From positions 62,001 to 126,000 of the forward strand of contig MARA01000003.1 of assembly GCA_001792895.1 (NCBI GenBank): 64,000 bases of DNA, read 5' to 3'. Position 1 is the first letter of the stretch; each line of letters begins with the position of its first letter. A program made the translations under genes and the position numbers. Below, one piece after another: positions 48,056 through 59,740 of this stretch. Under the pieces are notes generated by a model. That model was not told the DNA's origin. It worked only from the letters and a program-made list of their open reading frames with translations, and did not search any database. The stretch comes from Lentinus brumalis. Lineage: Eukaryota > Basidiomycota > Agaricomycetes > Polyporales > Polyporaceae.

Positions 48056-48460
48056 CTTGTATGCGACTAGCTGTTGACCACTCCGCTCTTCAGGTGCGCG
48101 ACGCGCCAGCTGTGCCCCCGCCCATCGGCTCATTCTCTACATAGGCCGCGCTTCGCGCTATGTGATGCAAGGGGCCTCCTCCGCGCTATCATACGAGGCA
48201 CGGAGCGTCAGGATCGCTCCACGACGCATCGCAGTCGCCCTATCCTCGTCCTTGGCGGGAGCTCACTACCTCGCGTTCCGCCCGTCGCATCGCCAGTAGC
48301 TCGAGACGCACCTTGCGACGTCAGCCTCTCGTCCGCAATAGACTACCGTGGCTGTCTGTGTAGCTGCAAAAGTTGCCATACGTTCGTATAATCTACGCTA
48401 CTCGCGATACATTGTACAACAGATCTACAAGCAATGTACCTATTCCCCTAATGCCACGAC
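48056..48460. other. Convergent 3' region
   Basis: This 405-bp stretch lies between the convergent ends of the ketopantoate reductase and F-box genes. No coding signal is seen. Confidence 0.5.
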
Positions 48461-50527
48461 TCATACATCATGTTGGCCTGCGCTGGAGTTGCCCGCATTC
48501 CGCAGCTGCTGTTCCGACCAACAGATCCCTGCTTCTAGGTCATCCGGATACTGCTGCTGAAGCTCCGTAGTGGGGATGAGACGACTTCCGATGCCGTCTT
48601 CTCGGGGAGAGTACACGTCGTCGAAGAACCTGTCGAACTGAGCAATATGCTTGCGCAGCGACCGCAATGTCTGACGCGTCAGTGGCTCAGGGCTGCAGCG
48701 TTCGTCGTAGGCATCTGAAGGCAGGTCGTTAGATGGCTCACAGGGTCGCATATGCGTACGCACTCTGGAAGCCATGTTCCGTGAGGATGAGATACTTCAA
48801 GGTGCCATGGCTGTCAAACTTGCATCCACACAGTCAGCCCAGGCTGAGCCCACGATAGTATCGACACACCTCCCAGCCAACCACGACTACACAGCCGAGC
48901 TTCCCCGCACCAGGAGTGCTCAGCACCCGTCCGACAAACGCGTACTCCTCCATGTCTTGCGGCCGCCGACGAGGCTGCTGGAGGATCTTGTACCTCGACT
49001 CTCCAGCAATGCCCGCCTTCAAATCCGCCACGAACCGCTCCCGCCGGTTCTCGCTCGGGATTTGGGGCACGAGCCCGTTAAGAAGCACGATCTGCGTGTC
49101 GAGCGGACAGTCCTCCGCGACCTTCGGGGCCATGTGTATGTGACCCGCGTTCACCGCCGCGAAGGTCATCGTCACCGCGTACTCGGCCCTAAACGCCGTG
49201 TGCGCGGGGGCATGTCGTACTGGTCCAGGTCCGCCAGGCCCGCCATGGACGCGAAGATGTTGTTGATGACGCGGGCGAGCAGCGTCGGGAGCCTCGTCGG
49301 GCTCACTGTCTCCGCGGGGAAGCTCCCGGGCAGTCCGGACTCGCGGAGCATCACGGAGAGGTCTGTGCTGGAGAACACGACGGGCGGGTCGGTCGAGCAG
49401 ACGTCGAGCAGGATGTTGCCCGAGCGTGAGTCTGGAGAGGTGATATGGCAGAGGACCTTGCGCGGGGTGTTCGTTGGGGCGGCCTGGATGCCGATGCGGC
49501 GGCATATCGCGCAGAAGGTGTAGATGATTGACATGGGGATGGTATGGCGACGCCCCGGACCGAGGAAGTAGTGAGGGAACTGGTTGAAGGGGTGGTAGAA
49601 TTCTCGGCCTGATCAGGGTCAGCTATCACACTTTGCTCGTACTGGTAACCGTTCACCTGTGCCCATTGCGAACCCCTCATCGTGTATGAAATCACGGATG
49701 GCGAGGACGAGCTTCAGCAAGTCGTAGCCCGATCGCCTGTGGTCTATGACAACGTCCTGGAAGCGTAGTCGTTCGCGACACCGAGCGGTAAGCTCCTCGA
49801 GCTGCTCGGTGACCTGAGGATGCTCAATAAGTGCTGGCGGGGTTACACAGACAGCATGAGTACATACCTGAGAAGGAGCCACGTCCGTGAAGGCGGAAAG
49901 CCCCTTCAGCATGTCCTCGAATCCGCCGGCGAGCCCGGGGCCCGCGGTGTCATCAAGCTGCAGACGACACCATGTCTCGACAGCTTCCTTGCGCGCGAGA
50001 GCACCAAGCGTCGCCTTGGCCCAAAACCTCCTCGGGAGGGCTTGCGGTACCGGCTCCTCGGTCATGTCGTCGACCTCAGGATCACGGAAAGCGCGTGGGA
50101 TAGGGAGCTGTGTCTCATACTGCAACGCGTCCCTTATCCCTACCGCAGAATGGTCTGCTGCGATACTGCTCGCTGGCGCATCGCGGTCAGTGGGGTGCGT
50201 GCGGATGTGGTCGACCAGATGAAGCGCGACTCGGTCGAGCTTGAAACGCTCAACATACATCAACCGCCAGTCGCCCTGCAGACGGGCGTGTCGCTCCTCC
50301 TCTGTTTGAGCATCATTGTGACGATAGCGACCTTGGTAGAGGTGCTTCCACAGCGCGTTGTCGAGCGCGGCCGCCCGAGCGACTGAGTTGGCGGAGAGGA
50401 AGCTGACGACGGTCTTCAGGCTGGACGGATCGCGCCCTGGTAGCTGCTTGAGTATATCAGTGAGTAGCTCAACGGGTAGTAAGGACATCCTCTTCGTCGC
50501 AGAGGGGGGTGAGGACAAGGGCTCCAT
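48461..50527 (-). CDS. F-box protein, FBXO21-like, tandem copy 1 (apparent 1-nt frameshift)
   Basis: Exons 49868-50527, 49657-49813, 48870-49608, 48764-48818 and 48461-48714 give about 621 aa. An F-box opens the protein (SLLPVELLTDILKQLPGRDP, WKHLYQGRYRHND). The middle resembles the transglutaminase-like SirB1 region of FBXO21 (FEDMLKGLSAFTDVAPSQ, GREFYHPFNQFPHYFLG, CAICRRIGIQAAPTN). The C-terminus resembles the YccV hemimethylated-DNA-binding-type domain (YAFVGRVLSTPGAGKLGCVV, then VGWE). A frame slip at GGGGG 49206-49210 is fixed by one base, which joins QYDMPP to AHTAFRAEYAVT. It is probably an SCF substrate receptor. Its neighbour at 50790 is a paralog in the same orientation. Confidence 0.82.
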
Positions 50528-50789
50528 AACGTTGTAGTGGGTGTCAAGTACGACAAGTACTGATTCTCCACGCGCGTCACGATCCTCCAGCTTGTCACTT
50601 GTTCCCTGTCAGGCCCAAGTAGGACGGTTCAGCCGATCACGGACTGGAAGCTGCTACTTATCCTCACCGCGACGAGGGCCCTTATCGTACGAAGTGAATC
50701 CGAAGTGCAGCTGCAAGGTTGCAAGGATGCAGACTCGGACAAGATGACGTCAGAACGAGTAGCTGTATACAAGTGCAGTACTGCTAGAT

Positions 50790-52925
50790 TTAGAGTTCAC
50801 GCTGGGGTATGCGTGGTATCAGGTATGGCTGGGGCTCGGGTATGCGGTCCTCAGGATACAGCGTGCGCATCTCCGCCGTCATGACCAGTTTCGTGGGCTG
50901 GCCATCTCCGTCTGCATCAGCGAACGAAACGTCCTCGACGTAGCGTCCAAAATGGCTCCAGTTGAGATACCAGGAACGCGCAGCCTTCTTTGAAAGTCCC
51001 ACTGAAGGGTAGCGCTCCGGCCAAGATGCCTGGGTGGAGGCTGGTGGGAGAGTAAATGAGGTATTGCACAATATCAGCGTACATCATACACGTACTCTTC
51101 TCAAAGCCGTCGGCGAAGACCTGGCGTTTGAACAGCGTGCCTTCCGCCAAATATGTTTCTCTCTCGTCGACGCCCGAAACCTGTTCGGGGAGTCAACATA
51201 AACACCAGATACACAATGCTCGAACCACAGACCTTCCAGTCAAGCTCGAAGCCCGGTCGGTCATCGAGCATGGAGTGAGGAATGATGGTCCCGACATATG
51301 GGATATCGGTGCGTGGATACCGGGACCGGCGCATGACGAGCACGTCGAGAGTTTCTGAGTTGAACACCGACATCCTCACCGCAGCCGCTATGTTGCCGCG
51401 CGAGGATCCGGGAGGAGCCTGAGCGAGGAGCACATCGAGCATAATGACTTGTGCGTCGAGGGGGAACATATCCGCCATGTCACCGCGGTGGATGAGCACG
51501 GAAGGCTCAGCGGCCGGAATCATCATGGCAGCACACTGTATCGCATGCGTTGCGGTGCACAATCGCTCGTTTTCCCAGTGCAGCCAATCTTCGTGCTCTT
51601 CTTCGCGGTACAGTGTCAAATTCTGGCCGGCCTCATACAGAGCGAATGTGAACCATGTGCTCGCTGGGAGCTCGGGAAGGCACCTCCATGCCATCTCGGG
51701 CGGAATGTCGCCTGGGACCAGCCCAGCCATTTGCTGGTACGCAGAGGTGAGGGTGACGGGTCGCACCACGGAAGTGCCTAGGGAAGAGAACTCCACGACG
51801 ACCGGGAGCCCAGATGGATCCTGCGGGCGTACACAACAGATCGGGGTGGTGCTGGGTAGGGCCATGGTTGGATATGCGTCCAGGCCTAGGCGGCGACATA
51901 GAGCAACAAAGAGCCATACCCTCGACAGGGCACTCAAAGGGAATGAGAACTGCTCTGTCAAGGGTATGTGAGGGTAGATGTTCAGTATATGTTCGTCCAT
52001 GTCTTCTGCAGTACGGCTGTAAGTAAGTGCAAGATGTTCCTCGCTGATGAAACACACGCGCACCTTCACCGTCCATCCACCCCTCAGCCCGCATATAGAA
52101 GATGGCAGTGTCGCATGCCTTGGTCAGGTCGAACTTTGGGTCGGCCTGGTCCAATACTACCTTCTGCGTCAGGAACGTTTGGCGACAGTTCGCCGCGAAG
52201 CTGTCAAGTTCCTGCGCGAGCTGCGTCACCAATGAATTCAGCTTGAGTTCAGCATTGCCCAACCAGATGTGATGCGTGTGAACACATACCGCGTACGGAG
52301 ACCACCCGCAGAACGTCGAGAACCCAAGCAGCACCTCCTCAAACGTCACTCCCGGGTCCCCCGCGACCGCCCTCTGCCACATGCGCACGGCCCAATATCT
52401 CGCGATGACTCCCTGCACGGCTCTCGCCCAGTATCTCCTCGGGAACGCCTGCGGCGCCGCCTCCCCCGTAATCTCGTCGCGCGGGCTCCGGAAATACTCC
52501 GGCAGCGGGAGCACCGTCTCCGCTCTCAACGCGTCCCAGACGTCAAAGGACAGCTCCTGCGCGAGCACGCGCGCGCGTGCACTACGTCCCGGCATCTCGA
52601 GGCGGATCGCGTCGACGAGTGTGAGAGCGCGGTGGTCAAGCTCGCGTCGTTTCATGTAGAGCTTGTAGTAGTCCTCGCCGAACTGCGCGCGGCGGCGGGC
52701 CTCGTTCTCGGGCACGCATTGCGTATAGCGCAAATCGTAATAGGGCTTCCAAAGGCTTGACACGGACGCGGCGGTGCGCAAGTAGTTGTTTGTCCACAGG
52801 ACGCTGAAGAGTGTCTCGACGGAGCACGGCTGATTGGGGTCGAGGAATTCGAGGGCGTGGGTGTAGAGCTCGACAGGCAGCTCTGGACGCGTTTTTCCTT
52901 CGATATCTGCCATTTTCGTGTCCAT
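50790..52925 (-). CDS. F-box protein, FBXO21-like, tandem copy 2
   Basis: Exons 52290-52925, 52064-52241, 51233-52005, 51096-51180 and 50790-51040 give 640 aa with no frame break. The order of regions is as in copy 1: F-box (ELPVELYTHALEFLDPNQP), AFPRRYWARAVQGVIARYWA, FEEVLLGFSTFCGWSPYAV, CRRLGLDAYPTMALPS, MFPLDAQVIMLDVLLAQAPP. The YccV-like end is more diverged (IPYVGTIIPHSMLDD, FELDWK). The first intron lies at the same place as in copy 1 (after GWSPYA, versus DVAPSQ). The similarity is clear in order but low in identity, so this is an old tandem duplication. The join at 52005/52064 has two near-equal donors. Confidence 0.82.
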
Positions 52926-53225
52926 TGTCAGTAACGACGCGTGATTCTGCGTGAATTCTGCCAGATGGATGGTTGGGAGAGTGCTGGGTGCGAACGAAGT
53001 GCGATGGTCAAAGAGGTCCTACCGGCGCCTGCCCACACAACTTACCCCACCGTCTACGCCACGGAGCCACCGCGTGGCAACGAGACACTGTTTCAAGAGT
53101 CACCACGGGACAGGAGGTACAACGGGACACGACGAGCAAAGCATTGTCAGTCTACGAGATACAGCGTTAACTATACATAAGTCAAGGTCCATGACAAAGT
53201 CCAGGTAAACAAGAGCAGCAAGTAT

Positions 53226-55084
53226 CTAGTGGTCATCTGCGCCCTTGTAACCCCATAGTACAGTACGCGTTACGCCGTCGTGCCAGGTCTCAACCCTGCG
53301 GCGAGACAGGATGGAATATGTGGATCTGTCAGTGCCGACGAAGCCCATCGCATTCGACTGGATCGCAGCATCCAAGATGACAGGGTACCATCGTCCGAGA
53401 ACCTCGGCGGTACGTGCGGCCTGATGGTCGACGGTCTTCCAACCCAGAGCCTTCACTTCGTCCCACCATGCGGGGTCGGACTCGTCACTCGTGATGACGA
53501 CGCGGTCCATAGGGACTTCGATGCCCTTCCGTGCTCGGAGTTCTTCTTGCACTTCCCTGGTCACAGGGAAGGCATGAGCTGACAGTTCACCTAGGCAACT
53601 CACTGACATGATGCACGTACCGCACTCTCCGCGCGATCACAGACAGCGGCGCAAAGCAGTCATCGGGGTTCTCGGCTTGCCAGCACCAGTTCTTGAAGTC
53701 GCCGTGACGGACGTGGATGGCAATGTACTGGACACGGAGCGCTTGTCAGCATTCATCCGCATCAGACTTCAAAGAACATCACGGATACTGACTGGTGGGA
53801 GTTCGGCCTCGAGCTCCAGCCCGAAGATCTGCTTGACGTACAGGGCGGCCATCATGTCGATGCGTCTCGTCCACCTGAAGTACCGCAGGACTTTCCTCCA
53901 CTGAGGCGCATAGTCGTAGTCATACTCGTAAGACTGCGAGGGTGTTCAGTAAGCTCTCGGGCATGAAAGCGGAATTACCTACCTGTTGAGAACACGCGTA
54001 GTATAGGTAATCAAAGCACAGAAGGTGGTCGTCGGGATCCAGGGATACATTGTGCTGTGGCGATGGTATTGAGTTTCCGAGGTTCTTCGCGCGTTCCTGC
54101 GGGAAGCCCAACCGCGTCAAGGACGGAAATGTGCTGCACAAGTCATGTGGGTAGTCCGGTATTTGCTTCACCCAGCCAGGAGCCTTCGTGTACGACAAAT
54201 CTGTCGGCCGATGTTGTCAGCGGGGGAGAGCAGGGATGGGGTGAGAGATCCTACCGAGCTTGAGCCAGTCTGGCACGGCGCTATACCTGGGGTGGTGTTC
54301 GTTCAACTGGACGGCCTCCCATATGTTCCAGCAGCCGAGATCATCAAGGACGTCACTCTCCGGGTCTTTGACCTCGTCCCATTCGACAATGGGGATGCCT
54401 GACTCCCGGTTGAAACGAGGGACGTCGAAGACCTCGCCGAAGGGGATGGGCGCAGCATCTCCGCCGATGTGAGATGGGGTGAACATCGCAACTATGGGCA
54501 CCCGATCGGTGAGGGAGCCAAGGTAGATGAGGTTGGCGTATGTCATGACATCGTTCGCTGCATGAATGCATGTAAGAGAGGAGTGGCGGTCATGACGAGT
54601 GGCGGTACGCACTCCATCCTGCTGAAATCCACGATGTGATGTACTTGGTGTCGTTCCGCAAGTTGTCGCGGAAACTGGGAGTGGGCGGGCCAAGTAGGTA
54701 CGGTGAATGAGCCAACTCGTCGTCGAACTCGTCCGGATACGGTGTGGATATTTCCGGCTCGGAGTCGTGTTCTGTAGCTGCATCGCCGGGTACAGATGAG
54801 GGATTCGCGTCCGACGAGGGTGGCACAGCAGTGGTGTAGCCGGGCACAGGAAGAAGAGCATCTGCTGATCGCCCGAGGAAGGTGAACGAGAAAGCGACCA
54901 GAGAAAGGACAGTGAGGGAGAGGAGTGCGACGAACGAGCGCCTCTTGGGGATGTAGGTCATGTAGCGTTTGGAGAGGGAACGCGCGGACGGTGAGGAGGA
55001 CAGAGAGGAGTCTGCATAGGGGAGCAGGGGCACTCTCGAGTCGGAGCGTACATGAGTGAGGATGCTACCTGATGCTTCCTTCAT
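53226..55084 (-). CDS. Putative GDP-fucose protein O-fucosyltransferase, type II membrane protein
   Basis: Exons 54613-55084, 54255-54557, 53983-54200, 53793-53933, 53621-53727 and 53226-53556 give 523 aa. A cytoplasmic tail of about 45 residues is followed by one membrane segment (FVALLSLTVLSLVAFSFTFL) and a Ser/Pro-rich stem, the layout of Golgi glycosyltransferases. The lumenal domain opens SWISAGWTNDVMTYANLIYL and has YIAIHVRHGDFKNWC, the HxRxGD-type GDP-fucose-binding motif of O-FucT proteins, and ends with RVVITSDESDPAWWDEV and AIQSNAMGFVGTDRSTYS, which match the second conserved sugar-nucleotide region. It is divergent from a GDP-fucose-transporter-like gene 724 bp away. The donor sugar is inferred from family and context. 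Confidence 0.8.
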
Positions 55085-55808
55085 TGCTGGTGTCCACTGT
55101 CCGGAAGCCTGGTGGGTGGCTTGGGCGGGGATGCAGATGGGACGGCGTCGCTGCCAGACGGGTGCCAGGGCAGACGAGATGGCGACGCGGGATATTTAGA
55201 TTGCTCTCGCGGGGTGAAAATGCGGACATCTGTGCGGCCATCCTCGAGGCGTCTGCTCAAGCACCAGCTCGGACCCATTCCACCGCGTCGGCCAGATCGC
55301 GGGGCCAGATTCTGTGACGCCCGAATTGAAGCCGTCACGCCGCCGTGTCACGCAAAGCAGTCGCCTCGGACGCGCCGCAACATGCTCCTTACTGCCACCG
55401 CAGTGCCTGATGGACTCCCGAGGACATCGCATCCGCCCAGGCTCGCATCGCAGTGGCGGCTGAGAGCGCTGAATTGGCGAGCCGCTGCAGTGACGCCGTC
55501 TAATCAGCTCCGTGACGCATCGAGTAGTCTAACGTTTCCCGGAACCTCGGCCGGGCTCACTGCGTCCTCGTTCTCTCTCGCAAATTATGTGTTCTCACGT
55601 AACGTTTTCCTCCGAGCATTTCGACGCTAGCCTAGACAGGGCCCTCGCCGTTTGCGTCCGCCGCACAGGGACCCGTCCATCCTCGCGCCACCTTATTACC
55701 CTCCCTTTTGCAAGACGCTAAAATGGACCTCCCTCGCCGTCCTCGTCTGCATCGACCACGCCGTCGGTCTCCGTTATCCACTCATCCAAACTTGCTGCCT
55801 AATCCACC
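55085..55808. other. Shared divergent region, O-fucosyltransferase-like/transporter-like
   Basis: This 724-bp stretch lies between two divergent start codons. No gene is supported; no convincing TATA box was found on either side. Confidence 0.5.
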
Positions 55809-57274
55809 ATGGATCTCAAGGCCATCCCCAGCGATGGCAGGTAGCCGGCGTTGTCTCCTTCTACATGGGCGCAGCCCTGGTGGTACGTCTTCCGTCTCCA
55901 GTATCTGCATGTCCGGGCTGACGCAGTACGTCCTTAGATGGTCTTTGTGTGAGGGTCATAGGTTCGCTCGCACGCACCGATCCACTAACCCCGCCCTCGC
56001 AGTAACAAAGCCGTCCTCAATTCGTCTCCCGACCTCCCCCTGCTCTTCCTTCTCATACAGCTCGTGCTTGCAGTAGTCTTGCTCCATGGTGCTGCACGCA
56101 TCACTCCGAAGGTCGAAATCCCGACTATCGAACTGCGAACTGCGAAGGCCCTCGCACCGGTCACGACTGTCAATGTCATTGGACTAGTCTTCAATATTCT
56201 TTGCCTCCGTGGCGTGGAGGCATCTTTCTTCCAGGTGCCTAACCTTCCACCCTAAGTCTACGTCTCCACTGATCCACCATGTCCTCAGATTGCAAGAGGT
56301 CTGGTCCTCCCGCTCACGATCATGGTGTCCTCCATACATGGCCGCTCCCTCCCTTCCCTCCGAGTTATCTTCGCTGCCGCCATCGTCAGCTTCGGTTTCT
56401 TCGTCGGCGTTTCTCCTGATTCTGCCGCAAGAAGCTGGCGGGAAGCACCCAGCCAGATGTCCATCATTTACGGCGTCCTCTCGTCCCTCTTCATCGCCAT
56501 CCATGCCGTCCTGATCAAGTACTCGCTGCCATTCGCACAGAACTCCACCATTCAGCTCGCGTACTGGCAGAACCTCGGCTCAGCAATCATGTTGGCGCCT
56601 TTCATACTGTTCCAGGGAGAGCTTGCGAAGCTGTTTGAACTCTATCACAACCCGAATTGGAACGCTGAGGTGTTCGTGTGGGGAAGCCTCATCACCGGCG
56701 TGTTTGGCTTCCTTCTCTGTGTCGCTGGGTTGCTCAGTATCAAGGTTACGAGCCCGGTGACGCACATGTTCTCTAGCGTGAGTTCAGTTCTATGCCACCC
56801 TATGCACGTCGCCGCTGACAGTGTCCCCGCCTTTCACCTCCCTTCCGCCGCAATCGCAACGTCGACGCTGCTGCGACATCTAGGCGGCCCGCTCTGCCAT
56901 CCAGACGCTCCTTGGCGCCTGGTTATTCAACGACTTACTCACGAGGTGAGTTCTCCCCTGATCTGCTTTACGTCGCCCTTCCACTTCTGCCTGCACTTAA
57001 TCTCCGTACCTCCGATGGTATTCTGTGCCTGTTTGTCATTCTCTATGATACGACCGCATGCTCACCATCGCTTCCTCACCGCAGAAACCGTGTTGGGTCC
57101 ATCCTCATAATCGCCGCCGGGACGATGTACTACACATGGGTCAAGTCTGTCGAGACCGCACCACCTCCTCCTCGCGCAGCGCCCAAGGACGACGTGGAGG
57201 CGGGGCTCCTGACTGACATGGATCTCCACGATCAAGTCGTCGACATGCAGGAGAAGAAGGCCCCTCCTCCCTAA
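55809..57274 (+). CDS. GDP-fucose-transporter-like nucleotide-sugar transporter (apparent 1-nt frameshift)
   Basis: Exons 55809-55882, 55938-55948, 56003-56234, 56289-56777, 56884-56945 and 57085-57274 give about 352 aa. It has about ten hydrophobic segments and the drug/metabolite transporter fold. Segments match SLC35C1: MVFVNKAVLNSSPDLP, TVNVIGLVFNILCLRGVEAS, FGFFVGVSPDSA, LAYWQNLGSAIMLAPFILFQ, KVTSPVTHMFSS and GTMYYTWVKSVE. It should exchange a GDP-sugar for GMP across the Golgi membrane. The N-terminus reads MDLKAIP then stops unless one C is added to CCCC 55826-55829, giving IPQRWQVAGVVSFYMG. The 11-nt second exon encodes MVFV with its neighbours. Specificity for GDP-fucose over other sugars is inferred. 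Confidence 0.82.
55938..55948 (+). other. 11-nt microexon in the transporter gene
   Basis: The exon ATGGTCTTTGT lies between acceptor ccttag and donor gtgagg, with introns of 55 and 54 nt. It joins GAALV to NKAVLNSS and completes the MVFVNK motif of the transporter family. Confidence 0.8.
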
Positions 57275-58244
57275 ACGCCATGACGATGGTGGCACACTTC
57301 GCCATTCCGAATCTGTCGGACGGGCGCCGCGTCAGGGGTGACAGATGTCTAGTAGCCGACGACTTGGGGTATGCATTCTGACTGCACGATACAGCCATGT
57401 ACTACAGGATCATGATGGGCGCGATTTGGACTCTACATTCATGGGACGTTGTACAGAACAGAATATGTATTTCGCTTCTCTATCTCCGCAATCTTTCGTG
57501 CGCACCTGTCTGCGTTCCCGAACACTGTTGTGCATGTGCAGTGTTGTCGAAGTCCCTCTGGAGGATAGGGCCATCCTCTTGGCTTGGCGTTCCTCTTGCC
57601 ACTTCGGACGCACACGCGAGGTCCGAGGCATGATGGGCGTTTACTCGCTTCTAACGTGTTGACGGGCCATCCGCGCCTTGTGGGGCTGTGCTTCGCTGTC
57701 CTTTACGAAACTACCTTTCTCAGGGCCTTGGGAACGGACGCGAGTAGAGCTCGACGTCCGCAAGCTTGCCGCAAGCGGCGCAAGCCCCGACATTCTCGCC
57801 AGGCATCCTATCCCCACTCGGCATGTGCCTCGCCCAAACCCCTCTCGCCGTCACCACCTCGTCACGCTGCTGCGGTCGACTCACGTACTCAATCTATACC
57901 GCATGATCGTCGTACGTCTATATTGGACTCCTGTTGCACTCAGGCGCACCATACCCCTCGAGCATCTGCACGGGCGAACAACTCACACCGCACCCGGAGA
58001 CTGTCACCCTCAGACCTCAGGCTGCTAGTGCGACGTCGACGACTTGTCGGATTTGTCAAGAGCCAGATCGAAGACCTCGGCTATGTGGCCTCCACCCTTC
58101 TGCACCAGCACGCCTTCAGAGAAGGAGGATTCAGTTCTGATTGCCCGTTCTATAGCTAGGCTCTAGAGTCGCACACGCTGCAGTTCGGACTCCGGAGGCC
58201 CGTACGTCGACGGCCGATACTTAGCCTACTCCATGAATCGCGTA
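57275..58244. other. Gene-poor region, nothing supported
   Basis: This 970-bp stretch has open frames only without recognisable features. It is bounded by the transporter gene and a doubtful small gene. Confidence 0.45.
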
Positions 58245-58746
58245 TTAGTCGGTCATTTGGTCGGACACGCGTTCCTCTCGTGGCCGATTTGCTTCCAGGC
58301 GGCGAGGCCTCTCCGCTCCCAAGAGCGTTGACACATACCTGTTTGCCGCCAGCCGGAGGAAGTCCCCGTCCGTGCAAGGACCCGCTGCTTGGCAGTGCTT
58401 GCTGCTTATTCGCCCGATGAAGGTGCGTGCCGCATCCTCGACTGTCGTCGCCTGTTGTACCTTCACGCTATGTATACGTGCTCCCGGGAGAGAATGACAG
58501 CCGTATTGCCTCAGGGCCAAGAGCTCGAGGAGGAGGTTCGCCGGCGTACCTGATCTCGAAGGCCGCCGGCATTCTCTCTCCGTCCTCGATCTCACGCTGG
58601 CGCAGGTCATACGAGCTGTCACAGTACCAATCATGGCCCGTATTGCTCTTGCATATGGACGCCCCCGGTGACAGGGTTTGCGCAAGACGCGTCTGTATTT
58701 TTGGCACCTGCACGTAACCCCCTGTGGACGTAGCAGGAATGGTCAC
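58245..58746 (-). CDS. Small hypothetical protein (doubtful)
   Basis: Exons 58550-58746 and 58245-58467, joined by a gtacgc/acatag intron of 82 nt, give a 139-aa frame (MTIPATSTGGYVQVPKIQT to EERVSDQMTD). Both halves look like plausible protein (WYCDSSYDLRQREIEDGERM, ATTVEDAARTFIGRISSK), and the spliced length is a multiple of three. No family is recognised, and no signal peptide or membrane segment is seen. It may be chance coding potential in an otherwise gene-free region. Confidence 0.3.
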
Positions 58747-59740
58747 CGCAGTAGCTGTGGGGCTCTGCGTTCCGAGGTGTGCCGTAGTAGCTTCGCTTCA
58801 CCCGAAGCTGCGTCCAGCAGCCTCAAAGCAGCCCGAGCACGAAGATGGGACGCGCTCGGAACGCATCGAGAGTGCCGCCCTCCGGGACACTGCATTCCCA
58901 GCACGGGTCCATTTGACGGAGCTCCGATCGTTCGTTGTGTCGCTGTGACGGTGAGGAGGCCTATGGCAATCTGCTTTTCGATCAAGATCGGTTACCCCAG
59001 TTTATCAGAGTGCAATCTCTCGGGCAGGAAGTCGTTACTCTGGCACGGCTGCGCTGGAACAACCTCGCGACCGTGACAGAGAGTCTCTCGCCCATCATGT
59101 TGCGGCCATCATTCTGCCACCTCTCCTCCGCTCCTGTTCTCTTCTAAGACGCCGACGTAAAGGGTACTGCAAGGCATGGTATGATGATGATCGATGTTTC
59201 GAGTGTTCTCGTGTTCGTGGTGTATTCCCACCGGAGACGCGGCGGCGTGTCGGCTTGGAATGCACGGTGAACGAAGTACACATGGCCCGGCCGTATCTCT
59301 AGCGCACTAAGGCCCCTCCGAACCGGGCTGGCGTGCCTTGCCCGTCTCTAGGGTGGCCTCGAATCGGCGAATCTAACTTTGTTCGTTCTCGAGAATCCCA
59401 GGCATCTTTGAGCTGTCCGGGCAATACTGGTGCCACTCGCCACCCTCCGAAATGTGTTTTGTCACATAGGGCGCCAGACCCTTACCATCATAGCATACAT
59501 GTCGACGTCAGTTCATCGGCCATCCCTAGCTGTCGTTCGCCGCGCTAACCAAGAGAGACATCTATTGGCCTTTGAGCGGCGTATATCCAGCCGCTCTCGC
59601 GTCTCTCTGCCTCTGTTCGCCCCACCCTTCGTCCACGCTGTCCTCCCTGGGCATCCTTATACCACCAATACCCTGATAGCTGCGCGCCCTCGGCCCACCT
59701 CGGACGTCATCGCGCCGGTCCTACTATAAACGCGTCAGCT
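58747..59740. other. Gene-poor region upstream of the acyltransferase
   Basis: This 994-bp stretch has no supported gene. A TATAAA at 59725-59730 is the only likely element. Confidence 0.45.
59725..59730 (+). promoter_or_regulatory. Candidate TATA box of the acyltransferase gene
   Basis: TATAAA (in ctactataaacgcg) lies 11-16 nt before the first in-frame ATG at 59741 and 38-43 nt before the second at 59768. If real, transcription starts near 59755-59760 and the second ATG is the true start. Confidence 0.45.
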
